A DNA stretch of 64,000 bases from HGM12587 sp964602445 (GCA_964602445.1 CAZRQV010000003.1:1-64000); one strand, 5' to 3'; counted from the first letter of the stretch, positions 16,168-24,810 are shown. Program-made: numbers and translations. The notes: a model not told the origin generated them from the letters alone.

Positions 16168-17022
16168 ATGAATTATGAAGAATTTGTTTGTGCAATGGTA
16201 GAATGCACAAGAAAGAAACTGTTGGACTCAGAAAGTGTCGAACGAAAGGAAATCCGGAAAAATAATGGTGTGACAGAGCTGGGAATCCTGATTCGGAAAA
16301 GAGATCAGAACATTGCACCCATCGTTTATATGGAAGGATTCTATGAAAAATATCAGCTGGGTGTTACCCTTGACAGTCTCAGTGATTTTTTGCTTCGGAA
16401 AACGAGAGAGACTCCTTCGATTCCGACAGATCAATATCAGAATATGCTGGAGTTTTCCAAGGTGTGTCATCAGATCGTTTATAAGATCATAAATGCAGAG
16501 AAAAATACAGATCTATTAAAAGAAGTTCCCCATTTGCCGATTTTGGATTTTGCCATTGTCTTTTACTGGATGGTGCCGGTAAATGAAGAGGAAACCGGGG
16601 CAGTGCTGATCAGAAATACCCATATGGAACAATGGAAACTGCCAATCTCTGTACTTTATGAATATGCGAAAGAAAATACCGAACGTCTTTGTCCTCCGAT
16701 CTTTGGTTCTTTGAGTGAAATGATCGAAGAAATCCCGGCGGAAGTTCCGTTATATATATTAAGCAATGAACAGGGGGTCTATGGTGCAGCGGCAATTCTT
16801 TATCCGGAACTGCCCCAAAAGATCTATGAAAAACTGGGCGGAAATTATTATCTTCTGCCGTCTTCCGTACATGAATTTCTGATCATTCCGGAAGAAGAGG
16901 GAGAAACGCCGGAACAGTTAAAGGCGATCGTGCGGGAAGTAAATCGGACGGAAATCAGAGAAGAAGAGTTTTTATCGGATCATATTTATTATTTTAACGG
17001 AGATAATATTACAAAAATGTAA
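16168..17022 (+). CDS. DUF5688 family protein
   Basis: A soluble protein of 284 residues that I recognise as the DUF5688 type common in Lachnospiraceae; its function is unknown. Family marks are the opening MNYEEFVCAM, the YMEGFYEKYQLG segment (about 53-64), the middle FAIVFYWMVP, and the late ILSNEQGVYGAAAILYP followed by YYLLPSSVHEFLIIP. It has no signal peptide, membrane segment or catalytic triad that I can name. Ribosome site GAGAGG precedes the ATG by 6 nt. A stronger AGGAGGGG a little upstream (16121-16128) serves only a three-codon frame. Confidence 0.85.
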   Translation: MNYEEFVCAMVECTRKKLLDSESVERKEIRKNNGVTELGILIRKRDQNIAPIVYMEGFYEKYQLGVTLDSLSDFLLRKTRETPSIPTDQYQNMLEFSKVCHQIVYKIINAEKNTDLLKEVPHLPILDFAIVFYWMVPVNEEETGAVLIRNTHMEQWKLPISVLYEYAKENTERLCPPIFGSLSEMIEEIPAEVPLYILSNEQGVYGAAAILYPELPQKIYEKLGGNYYLLPSSVHEFLIIPEEEGETPEQLKAIVREVNRTEIREEEFLSDHIYYFNGDNITKM

Positions 17023-17037
17023 CAAAAATGTAACAAA
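17011..17037 (+). repeat. 11-nt tandem repeat across the DUF5688 gene stop codon
   Basis: ACAAAAATGTA occurs twice in tandem (17011-17021, 17022-17032), with a partial third copy. The stop codon TAA at 17020-17022 straddles the junction, so a change in copy number would alter the downstream sequence but not the protein's final residues. Confidence 0.7.
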
Positions 17038-17042
17038 TTAGC

Positions 17043-17080
17043 TGGTGGGGCTTGCAAGTCCCGCCAAATTAGTGTATAGT
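17043..17080 (+). promoter_or_regulatory. tRNA-Arg promoter with the -35 box at the centre of a palindrome
   Basis: TTGCAA (17052-17057) and TATAGT (17075-17080) are 17 nt apart and lead to a start about 25 nt before the tRNA. The -35 box is the exact centre of a 24-nt near-perfect palindrome, 17043-17066 (GGTGGGGCTTG against CAAGTCCCGCC). There is no T run after it, so it is not a standard terminator of the upstream gene. Confidence 0.6.
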
Positions 17081-17110
17081 ATAGAAGTCTTTTGGGTTTT
17101 CCAAAGATTT

Positions 17111-17183
17111 GCACCTGTAGCTCAGTGGATAGAGCACTGGCCTCCGACGCCAGGTGCCGCTGGTTCGAATCCAGTCAGGTGCA
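17111..17183 (+). tRNA. tRNA-Arg(CCG)
   Basis: A complete 73-nt cloverleaf: acceptor GCACCTG/CAGGTGC, D arm with AGTGGATAG, anticodon stem CTGGC/GCCAG with loop CTCCGAC (anticodon CCG, reading CGG), and T arm CTGGT-TTCGAAT-CCAG. The discriminator is A. CCA is not encoded. The SH3 protein gene starts 22 nt later with no promoter of its own in the gap. Confidence 0.97.
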
Positions 17184-17205
17184 TTGATTAAATAAGGAGG
17201 GTTAC

Positions 17206-18486
17206 ATGCACTTTAAACAAAAATTTAAAAAGTTCTTAGAAGATCATACTGGAATCCGGTGGGAAGAACTGGATCATAAGAAAATATATATTGCACTGGC
17301 AGTGCTGGCAGCAGTGATCGCATTGGTGATCATACTTGGAGTAACTGCAGGATCAGGAAAAAACGATACCAAAGAAACAGAACAGTCAAACACAGAAAAT
17401 GTGACAGAGGCAGAAAATACGGATTCGGAAGAAGCACTGACCGAAGAGGAAGATGATTCTCTGAAAGTAGATGCTTACGAAGAAGTGAATTCGTTGATCG
17501 AAAGATATTTTACAGGTCTTGCCAGCGGAGATTTGGAGCAGGTAGCATCTGCAGTGGATGTACTGAGCGAAGAAGAAAAGCTGACGATTGACAAGAAAAA
17601 AGATTATATTGAATCTTACGATCAGATTACCTGTTATACAAAAAAAGGTCTGGAAGAAAATTCTTATGTTGTATTTGCAGCATATGAAATGAAGATTTAT
17701 AACATTGAAACACCGGCACCGGGAATCATGGCACTGTATGTCTGTACCGCGGAAGACGGAAACATGTATATTTTCAATGGAGAAGCTTCCGACGAATTAA
17801 AAGATTATGTTCTTCAGCTGGCAGCGGAAGAAGAAGTTGCAGCAGTGATTGCGGATGTAGATGCACGTTATCATCAGCTGGTCGCAGAAAATGAAGACCT
17901 TGGTAAATTTGCAGATACAATGCTTCAGTCTCAGGAAGAAGTGACAGATCTGGAGCCGGTAGAACCGGTAGATGAAACAGCATCTTCTGAAACAGAACTG
18001 GAACATCCGATTGATACGGTCGTGACAGAAACAGTGCGTGTACGTGAAGAACGTTCTACTGACAGTGCGATTCTGGATACGCTTGCAGCAGGTACTGGTG
18101 TGAAAGTCTATGCCAACTACGAAGATGGCTGGAGTAAGATTGAGTATAATGGAACTGCAGGTTACTGTAAGACCGAGTTTTTACAGGAGACCGAAGCTGC
18201 ACCGGAAACGGAAGAAGAACCGCAGTCGGAAGACAGCGAAGCGCAGACAGAAGAAAATGAACCTGCCAATGAAAATTCCGACGTAACTGCAGTTAACAAA
18301 CAGATGCAGTTTAAAGATACCGTAACCGTCAGAGCAGAACGTTCTGCAGACAGTGAACGTCTGACCACCGGTTATGCAATGGAATTTCCAACAGTGATTG
18401 AAAGCTACAGTGACGGCTGGAGTAAGATTGAATACAACGGAATCACAGGCTATTGTAAGACCGAGTTTTTACGAGAACCGCAATAA
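17206..18486 (+). CDS. Membrane-anchored protein with two bacterial SH3 domains
   Basis: A 426-residue surface protein. One membrane segment (about 27-47) is followed by a Thr/Glu-rich linker, an NTF2-like or similar alpha/beta region (about 85-240), an acidic linker, and two SH3_3 domains (about 270-328 and 365-425). Each ends in the near-identical GWSKIEYNG and GYCKTEFL motifs. Such domains bind peptidoglycan, so a wall-linked role is likely, with no catalytic domain seen. The gene may be co-transcribed with the preceding tRNA-Arg. It ends just before a hairpin that also carries the next gene's ribosome site. Confidence 0.85.
   Translation: MHFKQKFKKFLEDHTGIRWEELDHKKIYIALAVLAAVIALVIILGVTAGSGKNDTKETEQSNTENVTEAENTDSEEALTEEEDDSLKVDAYEEVNSLIERYFTGLASGDLEQVASAVDVLSEEEKLTIDKKKDYIESYDQITCYTKKGLEENSYVVFAAYEMKIYNIETPAPGIMALYVCTAEDGNMYIFNGEASDELKDYVLQLAAEEEVAAVIADVDARYHQLVAENEDLGKFADTMLQSQEEVTDLEPVEPVDETASSETELEHPIDTVVTETVRVREERSTDSAILDTLAAGTGVKVYANYEDGWSKIEYNGTAGYCKTEFLQETEAAPETEEEPQSEDSEAQTEENEPANENSDVTAVNKQMQFKDTVTVRAERSADSERLTTGYAMEFPTVIESYSDGWSKIEYNGITGYCKTEFLREPQ
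18124..18471 (+). repeat. Duplicated SH3 segment inside the gene
   Basis: The 60-nt copies at 18124-18183 and 18412-18471 differ at few positions, mostly synonymous. They encode the C-terminal half of each SH3 domain. Such DNA similarity is more than the protein requires and suggests a fairly recent duplication or gene conversion. Confidence 0.85.
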
Positions 18487-18500
18487 TGAATAGACTTTGA

Positions 18501-18562
18501 AAAATCTCCATATCCTATCCTTGATTCATGAGAATGTTTGAAGGATAGGAAGGAGATTTTTT
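18501..18562 (+). terminator. Hairpin that is both terminator and ribosome-site mask
   Basis: TCCTATCCTT (18513-18522) pairs with AAGGATAGGA (18541-18550), then AAATCTCC (18502-18509) with GGAGATTT (18552-18559), across a small internal loop. A T run follows directly. The 3' arm contains AGGAGA, the ribosome site of the ATG at 18563. Confidence 0.75.
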
Positions 18563-18997
18563 ATGTTAACGGAAAGCGACAGAGCCATATTAGATGAAAC
18601 CTATCGTTCCTGCACGATGGGAACAGAGGCGGTAAATACGATCATTCAAAAGGTATCAGAGGAACAGTTGGCATTAGAGCTGAATCGTCAGTCCTGCAAG
18701 TATGCAGCCTATGGGAAAAAGGCAGCGGAAAAGCTGGCAAAAGAGCATGAAGTGCCGAAGGGGCAAAGTGCAGGAAAAGCTATGCTTTGGGCAGGAATTC
18801 AGATGAATACATTGACGGATACGAGCACAGAACATGTGGCGGAACTGATGATCAAAGGAAATACCATGGCGATCACAGATATGATGAAAGTTATGAAGAA
18901 AAATAAGGATGCAAAAAAGGAATATTGTGAGCTGGCAGAAGAACTCATGGATTTTGAGGAAAAATGTATTGAATCTTTGAAGGCTTACTTGAAGTAA
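18563..18997 (+). CDS. Small helical protein of unknown function
   Basis: I do not recognise the family. The 144-residue product is cytoplasmic and almost entirely helical, with Met/Lys/Glu-rich amphipathic segments (about 5-30, 35-62, 85-110, 115-142) that suggest a four-helix bundle. Three cysteines are scattered without metal-motif spacing. Its ribosome site AGGAGA is inside the preceding hairpin, so expression is probably controlled at translation or by readthrough. A strong terminator follows, so it is the last gene of its unit. Confidence 0.8.
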   Translation: MLTESDRAILDETYRSCTMGTEAVNTIIQKVSEEQLALELNRQSCKYAAYGKKAAEKLAKEHEVPKGQSAGKAMLWAGIQMNTLTDTSTEHVAELMIKGNTMAITDMMKVMKKNKDAKKEYCELAEELMDFEEKCIESLKAYLK

Positions 18998-19019
18998 AAA
19001 AAATCCTTTGTTATACTTG

Positions 19020-19055
19020 CAACGGGGCAGAGAAAAAAGCCCCGTTGTTTTAAGT
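19020..19055 (+). terminator. Terminator after the small helical protein gene
   Basis: CAACGGGGC (19020-19028) pairs with GCCCCGTTG (19039-19047), followed by TTTTAAGTTT. Confidence 0.93.
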
Positions 19056-19120
19056 TTATAAGAGAATTTTTGTTATTTGTGAAAATAGAATAACAGATCA
19101 GGGTGGATAAGAGTGAGGAT

Positions 19121-19873
19121 ATGAGATTAAATAAATATTTAAGCGACATCGGTTACTGTTCCAGAAGAGAAGCGGATCGTCTGATCCAGGCTGGAAAGGT
19201 TTTTGTGGATGGAGTACAGGCAGAGCTGGGAACACAGGTGGAAGAAGGACAGGAAGTTCGTGTAGGAAAAAAGGTAGTGACCAAAACAGACCCGCCGGTG
19301 CTTTTGGCGTTACATAAACCGAGAGGAATCGAATGTACGACCAGTAAAAAAGTAAAGAAAAATATTGTTGACTTTGTAAACTACCCATATCGTGTTTATC
19401 CGGTAGGAAGACTGGATAAAGATTCGGAAGGACTGATCCTTCTGACCAATCAGGGAGATCTGGTCAATAAAATGATGCGTTCCGGAAATTGTCACGAAAA
19501 AGAATATGTGGTAACGGTAGACAAGCCTTTCGATGATCGTTTTCTGAAAGGAATGGCTGCTCCGGTTTATTTAAAAGAATTGGAAGTAACTACAAGACCT
19601 TGTCAGATAGAACCGATTGGAAAATATACGTTCCGTATCGTTCTGACCCAGGGGTTTAATCGTCAGATTCGAAGAATGTGTGAAAGCTTTGGATACCGGG
19701 TGACCAAGTTGAAAAGGATCCGGATCATGAACATTCTTCTGGGGGATCTGAAGATGGGAGCATATCGGGAAGTAACACCAAAGGAAATAAAAGAGCTGCT
19801 GGAAATGATCAAAGATTCATCCGGCGAGACAGTGAGGAATAAGAATGAATCAAAAAGTGGAAAGAATCAATGA
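19121..19873 (+). CDS. rluF: 23S rRNA pseudouridine synthase, RluF/RsuA family
   Basis: Converts a uridine to pseudouridine in ribosomal RNA. An N-terminal S4 RNA-binding domain (MRLNKYLSDIGYCSRREAD, about 1-48) precedes the synthase domain with catalytic Asp in GRLDKDSEGLIL (about 94) and the C-terminal motif FNRQIRRMCESFGY. The SGNCHEKEYVV and late RIRIMNILLG segments favour RluF (23S position 2604) over RsuA. A GTG at 19103 is an alternative start adding six residues; I prefer the ATG that opens the S4 domain, though its ribosome site is close. It overlaps ligA by 29 nt. Confidence 0.88.
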   Translation: MRLNKYLSDIGYCSRREADRLIQAGKVFVDGVQAELGTQVEEGQEVRVGKKVVTKTDPPVLLALHKPRGIECTTSKKVKKNIVDFVNYPYRVYPVGRLDKDSEGLILLTNQGDLVNKMMRSGNCHEKEYVVTVDKPFDDRFLKGMAAPVYLKELEVTTRPCQIEPIGKYTFRIVLTQGFNRQIRRMCESFGYRVTKLKRIRIMNILLGDLKMGAYREVTPKEIKELLEMIKDSSGETVRNKNESKSGKNQ

Positions 19874-21806
19874 ACTTGTAAAGCAATTAAATCAGGCGGC
19901 CAAAGCCTATTATCAGGATGCGGCAGAAATCATGTCCAATTATGAATATGACGCGCTTTACGAAGAATTGGAACAACTGGAAAAGGAAACCGGTGTAGTG
20001 CTGGCTTCCAGCCCTACGGTGAATGTAGGGTATGAAGTTTTGACAGAACTGCCGAAAGAACGTCATGAAAGACCGATGCTGTCGCTGGATAAGACCAAAG
20101 ATGTGCAGGCATTAAAAGCATGGGTTGGTTCTCAGAAAACCATGCTGTCCTGGAAACTGGACGGACTGACCATCGTTCTTACGTATGATGAAGAAGGGAA
20201 GCTTTCTAAGGCAGTTACCCGAGGTAACGGTGAAATTGGAGAAGTCATTACCAACAATGCAAAAGTATTTCGTAATGTGCCGCTGACCATACCTCATAAA
20301 GGTGGTGTGGTACTTCGCGGAGAAGCGGTGATCACTTATTCTGATTTTTATAAGATCAATGAAGAAATTGAAGACGCAGATGCCAAATACAAAAATCCAA
20401 GAAATCTGTGCAGCGGTTCGGTACGTCAGCTGAACAATGAGATTACAGCCAAGAGAAATGTGAATTTCTTTGCTTTTTCTCTGGTGAAGGCAGAGGGCGT
20501 GGATTTTGAAAATTCCCATGAAAAACAGATGTTATGGCTGAAATCCCAGGGATTTGACATTGTAGAATATGCAATGGTCACAGCAGAAAACGTAGAAGAA
20601 ACCGTACAGAAATTTGCATCTGCCATTGAAACCAATGATTTCCCGTCCGATGGACTGGTAGTACTCTATGATGATATTGCTTATGGAGAAAGTCTGGGAA
20701 GAACAGCAAAATTTCCGAGAAATTCCATGGCATTCAAATGGGCAGATGAAATTCGGGAAACGACCTTAAAAGAAATCGAATGGAGTCCTTCCAGAACGGG
20801 ATTGATCAATCCGGTAGCAATCTTTGAACCGGTAGAGCTGGAAGGAACCACGGTCAGCCGTGCTTCGGTACACAATATCAGTGTCATGGAAGGACTAGAG
20901 CTTGGGATTGGTGATACCATCGAAGTGTACAAAGCCAATATGATCATTCCGCAGATTGCGGAAAATAAAACCCGCAGCGGTATGGCGGAACTGCCGAAGC
21001 AATGTCCGACTTGCGGCGGTGCGACAGAGGTACGTCAAATTGCAGATGCAAAAGCATTGTACTGTACCAATCCGGAATGTCAGGCGAAGAAGATTAAGTC
21101 ATTTACGTTGTTTGTCAGCCGTGATGCGCTGAATATGGAAGGGTTGTCGGAAGCAACGCTGGAAAAATTGATCGCCAAAGGATTGATCCATGAATTCGCG
21201 GATATTTTCAAATTAAAAAAATATGAAGATCAGATCATGGAAATGGAAGGATTTGGAGAAAAATCATGCCAGAATCTTCTGGAAAGTATCGAAAAAGCCA
21301 GAACGACCACACTGCCGCGACTGATCTATGGATTGGGAATTCAGAATATCGGAGCAGCCAATGCGAAAATGCTGGCGAAGGAATATCATCATCAGTTGGA
21401 AGAACTGCAGAAAGCATCGGCAGAAGAACTGGCAGCCATTGATGGAATTGGTGATGTGATTGCAGGTTCTATCGAATCTTATTTTAAAAATCCGAAAAAC
21501 CAGCAAATCTTAGCTCATCTTCTGGAAGAACTTACGTTAGAACAGCCGGAAGAAAATACCAATGCCCAGATTTTTGAAGGGATGAATTTTGTGATCACAG
21601 GAAGTGTAGAGCATTTTGCAAACCGGAATGCAGTCAAAGCAGTCATTGAAGAACGAGGAGGAAAAGTGACAGGAAGTGTGACCGGAAAGACCAACTATCT
21701 GATCAACAATGATACTGCCTCCAATTCTTCGAAAAATAAGAAAGCGAAAGAATTAGGAATCCCGATCATTTCGGAAGAAACCTTTATGAAAATGCTGGAA
21801 GGATAG
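19845..21806 (+). CDS. ligA: NAD-dependent DNA ligase
   Basis: Seals nicks in replication and repair using NAD. The 653-residue protein has an Ia segment, the adenylation domain with the active lysine K104 in WKLDG, an OB fold (VELEGTTVSRASVHN), a four-Cys zinc site (CPTCGG and CTNPECQ), HhH repeats (GIGDVIAGSI), and a C-terminal BRCT domain (about 575-653, GMNFVITGSVEHF). Everything expected is present. It begins inside the rluF 3' end behind GTGAGGA, so both are read from one message with mscS. Confidence 0.96.
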   Translation: MNQKVERINELVKQLNQAAKAYYQDAAEIMSNYEYDALYEELEQLEKETGVVLASSPTVNVGYEVLTELPKERHERPMLSLDKTKDVQALKAWVGSQKTMLSWKLDGLTIVLTYDEEGKLSKAVTRGNGEIGEVITNNAKVFRNVPLTIPHKGGVVLRGEAVITYSDFYKINEEIEDADAKYKNPRNLCSGSVRQLNNEITAKRNVNFFAFSLVKAEGVDFENSHEKQMLWLKSQGFDIVEYAMVTAENVEETVQKFASAIETNDFPSDGLVVLYDDIAYGESLGRTAKFPRNSMAFKWADEIRETTLKEIEWSPSRTGLINPVAIFEPVELEGTTVSRASVHNISVMEGLELGIGDTIEVYKANMIIPQIAENKTRSGMAELPKQCPTCGGATEVRQIADAKALYCTNPECQAKKIKSFTLFVSRDALNMEGLSEATLEKLIAKGLIHEFADIFKLKKYEDQIMEMEGFGEKSCQNLLESIEKARTTTLPRLIYGLGIQNIGAANAKMLAKEYHHQLEELQKASAEELAAIDGIGDVIAGSIESYFKNPKNQQILAHLLEELTLEQPEENTNAQIFEGMNFVITGSVEHFANRNAVKAVIEERGGKVTGSVTGKTNYLINNDTASNSSKNKKAKELGIPIISEETFMKMLEG

Positions 21807-21818
21807 GAGAGGCGGTTT

Positions 21819-22709
21819 ATGAAAAGAATGTTATTGGCGGCATCAGATAAAACACTGGATCTGAAAGATGTGCAGGAAGTTCATGAAGAATTGAGTCGTG
21901 CAAGACAATGGCTGGAAGACCTTTTTCCGAAGCTTCTGGATTTTATCCTTCAGGTGGCATTGGCATTTGTATTTATCGTAATCGGTATGAAACTGATCGG
22001 CTGGGTACGAAAAATCCTGCGCCGTTCCTTGGAAAGAAATAATGCGGATACCGGTCTGATTCAGTTTTTGGATTCCTTTGTAAAATATATTATGTATATT
22101 TTGCTGGCTCTGACCATTCTCCAGAGATTTGGGGTTCAGACGACCTCGATTGTAGCAGCGATTGGTTCGGTAGGGGTAGCTATCGGTCTGGCACTGCAGG
22201 GGAGTCTGTCAAACTTTGCCGGCGGTGTGATCATTTTACTGCTGAAACCGTTTAAAGTAGGGGATTATATCCTTCAGGGAGATCTGGAAGGAACGGTCAG
22301 CGAAATCCAGCTGTTTTATACGACATTGAAAACCGGAGATAACCGAAAGATTGTGATTCCAAATGGTCAGCTTGCGGACAACAGTCTGATCAATGCGACT
22401 GCTTCAGAAACGAGACGACTGGATATTAAAGTAGGGATTTCCTACAACGGAGATATCCGGCTTGCGAAAGAACTGCTGCTGAAGCTGGGAATGGAAGATG
22501 CAGATACGTTAAAAGAAGAAGAGAAAATGCCTATGGCAGTAGTGGAAGACTTGGCCGACAGTTCCGTCAATATGATGCTTCGTGTGTGGACACCGACGGA
22601 TAAATACTGGGAAGTGAAATTCCGTCTTACGGAAAAAGTAAAACTTGCCTTTGATGAAGTGGGGCTGGAAATTCCATATAACCAGTTAGATGTGCATGTG
22701 ATCCGATAG
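21819..22709 (+). CDS. mscS: Small-conductance mechanosensitive channel (MscS family)
   Basis: A 296-residue channel that opens under membrane tension to release solutes. A cytoplasmic or amphipathic lead (1-35) precedes three membrane segments; the pore-lining TM3 is GSVGVAIGLALQGSLSNFAGG with its Gly/Ala pattern (about 131-151). The beta domain has VGDYILQGDLEGTVSEI and IPNGQLADNSLIN, and an alpha/beta vestibule domain closes the protein. It follows ligA by 12 nt with GGAGAGG. The longer-than-usual polar N-terminus is the only unusual part. Confidence 0.93.
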   Translation: MKRMLLAASDKTLDLKDVQEVHEELSRARQWLEDLFPKLLDFILQVALAFVFIVIGMKLIGWVRKILRRSLERNNADTGLIQFLDSFVKYIMYILLALTILQRFGVQTTSIVAAIGSVGVAIGLALQGSLSNFAGGVIILLLKPFKVGDYILQGDLEGTVSEIQLFYTTLKTGDNRKIVIPNGQLADNSLINATASETRRLDIKVGISYNGDIRLAKELLLKLGMEDADTLKEEEKMPMAVVEDLADSSVNMMLRVWTPTDKYWEVKFRLTEKVKLAFDEVGLEIPYNQLDVHVIR

Positions 22710-22825
22710 AGGGGGAATTCATTTTACAAATAACAATGAAAAACCCATACAATGATTTGGTGAAAATTGCAATAGCAAATAGGATAGTTCTTTAAATCAG
22801 TGAAAATGATTTGCAAAAATAGTGC

Positions 22826-22854
22826 TTGTATTTTTGAATAATATGGTGTATTAT
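22826..22854 (+). promoter_or_regulatory. Promoter of pyrBI
   Basis: TTGTAT (22826-22831) and TATTAT (22849-22854) are 17 nt apart. The start would lie near 22861, only about 28 nt before the pyrB ATG. This leaves no room for a PyrR-type attenuator downstream of this site. Confidence 0.6.
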
Positions 22855-22888
22855 TAAGAGTTGAAAAAATGAATATTAGGAGGTACCA

Positions 22889-23806
22889 ATGAGACATTTA
22901 ATGACTCCTTTGGATTTCTCAAAGGAAGAACTGGAAAAGCTGTTAGATCTTGGAAATGACATCGAAAAGAACCCTGAAAAATATGCACATGCCTGTGCAG
23001 GAAAAAAACTGGCGACTCTTTTTTATGAGCCTAGTACAAGAACAAGACTTAGTTTTGAAGCAGCAATGATGAATCTTGGAGGTAATGTACTTGGATTTTC
23101 TTCAGCAGCCAGCAGTTCTGCATCAAAGGGCGAAAGCGTATCAGATACGATTCGTATGGTTTCCTGTTATGCAGACATCTGTGCTATGCGTCACCCGAAA
23201 GAAGGGGCACCGATGGTAGCAAGCCGTGTATCCAGAATCCCTGTGATCAATGCAGGAGACGGCGGACATCAGCACCCAACACAGACATTGACAGACCTTT
23301 TGACCATTCGTTCCTTAAAAGGACGACTTGATAATCTTACGATCGGTCTTTGCGGCGATCTGAAATTTGGACGTACGGTTCATTCTCTGATCAAAGCGTT
23401 ATCACGTTATGAAGGCGTTTCCTTTGTACTGATCTCACCAGAAGAATTAAAACTTCCGGAATACATCAGAGAAGATGTATTAGATGCTCAGGGTATCCCA
23501 TATGAAGAAGTGGAATATATCGAAGATGCGATGAAAGATCTGGACGTGCTTTATATGACACGTATTCAGAGAGAACGTTTCTTCAACGAAGCGGACTACA
23601 TCCGTTTGAAAGATTTCTATATCTTAGATAAGAAAAAAATGGAACTTGCAAAAGAAGACATGCTCGTTCTTCATCCGCTTCCGCGTGTGAATGAAATTTC
23701 CGTAGAAGTAGATAATGATCCGAGAGCAGCATATTTCAAACAGGTACAGTATGGAGTTTACGTGCGAATGGCACTGATCCTCACATTGCTGGGAATCGAG
23801 GTATAG
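22889..23806 (+). CDS. pyrB: Aspartate carbamoyltransferase, catalytic subunit
   Basis: Joins carbamoyl phosphate and aspartate in pyrimidine synthesis. The 305-residue protein has the carbamoyl-phosphate loop YEPSTRTRLSFEAAM (about 49-63), the loop from the neighbouring subunit (SSSASKGES), HPTQTLTDLLTI, and the aspartate-binding TRIQRERF and HPLPRVNEI motifs. It precedes pyrI by one base, so this is the E. coli-type holoenzyme with a regulatory chain, as in many Clostridia, unlike the B. subtilis enzyme. Confidence 0.97.
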   Translation: MRHLMTPLDFSKEELEKLLDLGNDIEKNPEKYAHACAGKKLATLFYEPSTRTRLSFEAAMMNLGGNVLGFSSAASSSASKGESVSDTIRMVSCYADICAMRHPKEGAPMVASRVSRIPVINAGDGGHQHPTQTLTDLLTIRSLKGRLDNLTIGLCGDLKFGRTVHSLIKALSRYEGVSFVLISPEELKLPEYIREDVLDAQGIPYEEVEYIEDAMKDLDVLYMTRIQRERFFNEADYIRLKDFYILDKKKMELAKEDMLVLHPLPRVNEISVEVDNDPRAAYFKQVQYGVYVRMALILTLLGIEV

Positions 23807-23807
23807 A

Positions 23808-24251
23808 ATGTTAAATGTAGGAACAATTCAGGAAGGTTTCGTTCTGGATCATATCAAAGCCGGAAGAAGCATGGATATTTATAAGTATCTCCACTTAGAT
23901 AAATTAGATTGCTGTGTAGCGATCATCAAAAATGCGAAAAGCAATAAAATGGGCAAAAAAGATATTATGAAAATCGAATGCCCGATCGATTTTATCGATT
24001 TGAATGTTTTAGGATTCATTGATCATAAGATTACGATCAATATTATCAAAGATTCTGAAATTGTAGAAAAGAAAGCACTGGAGCTTCCGACGGAAGTTGT
24101 GAATGTGGTAAGATGTAAAAACCCACGCTGTATTACTTCTATTGAACAGGAATTAGAGCAGGTATTCGTTCTGACAGATCCTCGCAAAGAAGTTTACAGA
24201 TGTAAATGGTGCGAAGAAAAATATCGCGGACGTTTAAGAGCGGACGTATAA
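23808..24251 (+). CDS. pyrI: Aspartate carbamoyltransferase, regulatory subunit
   Basis: A 147-residue allosteric chain that binds nucleotides and links catalytic trimers. The N-terminal nucleotide domain (about 1-95) starts MLNVGTIQEGFVLDHI. The C-terminal zinc domain carries four cysteines in RCKNPRC and RCKWCEEK, all present. The start is one base after the pyrB stop, so the subunits are co-translated. A terminator follows. Confidence 0.96.
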   Translation: MLNVGTIQEGFVLDHIKAGRSMDIYKYLHLDKLDCCVAIIKNAKSNKMGKKDIMKIECPIDFIDLNVLGFIDHKITINIIKDSEIVEKKALELPTEVVNVVRCKNPRCITSIEQELEQVFVLTDPRKEVYRCKWCEEKYRGRLRADV

Positions 24252-24270
24252 GTACATCCTATGTAGAATC

Positions 24271-24304
24271 AACAGACAGGTCTTAGCGGATCTGTCTGTT
24301 TTGT
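24271..24304 (+). terminator. Terminator after pyrI
   Basis: AACAGACAGGTC (24271-24282) pairs with GATCTGTCTGTT (24289-24300), one G-U pair, followed by TTGT. It overlaps the 3' end of the convergent minus-strand gene. Confidence 0.8.
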
Positions 24305-24681
24305 CTTTGAAAGAGAAATTCATAAAAAAGTCCAAGTACAAACCACAACGGGGCATAATCCAGTCGGATGACACCGTCGATGTTGTACGGAGTTCCGGAA
24401 TAATCCCAGGGACAGATGTTGAATCTTTTTAAGATCGTTCCGAATACAAATTCTCCCAAGAAAATATGAAGCATATAGATGATTCCCCGCAGAAATGTAT
24501 TGCATCTGGAATAAATCTTTGACAAGGGAGCAATCATGGCAGCACAGCCGTAAATGGGAAACATCCAAAGGGAAGAATGTCCCATCAGCCGCCAGTGTCT
24601 GTTAGCAAGAGAATGCAGGCCGGTCCATAGGATTTCGGCGCACCAGCCGATGACGCCGCAAAGGATAAATTTGTTTTTCAT
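24283..24681 (-). CDS. CmpB-type small membrane protein (PF06541-like)
   Basis: A 132-residue membrane protein with four predicted segments, resembling the family labelled putative ABC-transporter permease (CmpB); no ATPase is nearby and function is not known. Characteristic parts are GVIGWCAEILWTG (about 9-21), a GHSSLWMFPIYG segment, and a late GVIRLDYAPLWFVLGLFYEF. I start it at the ATG at 24681 that opens this pattern; an upstream ATG at 24732 has no better ribosome site. It stands alone, antisense between pyrI and pheA. Confidence 0.75.
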   Translation of the reverse strand: MKNKFILCGVIGWCAEILWTGLHSLANRHWRLMGHSSLWMFPIYGCAAMIAPLSKIYSRCNTFLRGIIYMLHIFLGEFVFGTILKRFNICPWDYSGTPYNIDGVIRLDYAPLWFVLGLFYEFLFQRQNRQIR

Positions 24682-24810
24682 AAGAACAAGTATTTCCTGT
24701 TCGGGAAATAATATGTTTGAAAAAATAGGCAAATCGCGTTATACTGTTGTCATTCACAGTGATAAAGCGAAGAAAATAAAAATTCAGATAGGTGAAATGG
24801 GGAAAAAACA

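Noticed and set aside
22855..22888. PyrR-type attenuator before pyrB
   Set aside because: The leader after the promoter is about 28 nt and has no terminator or antiterminator.
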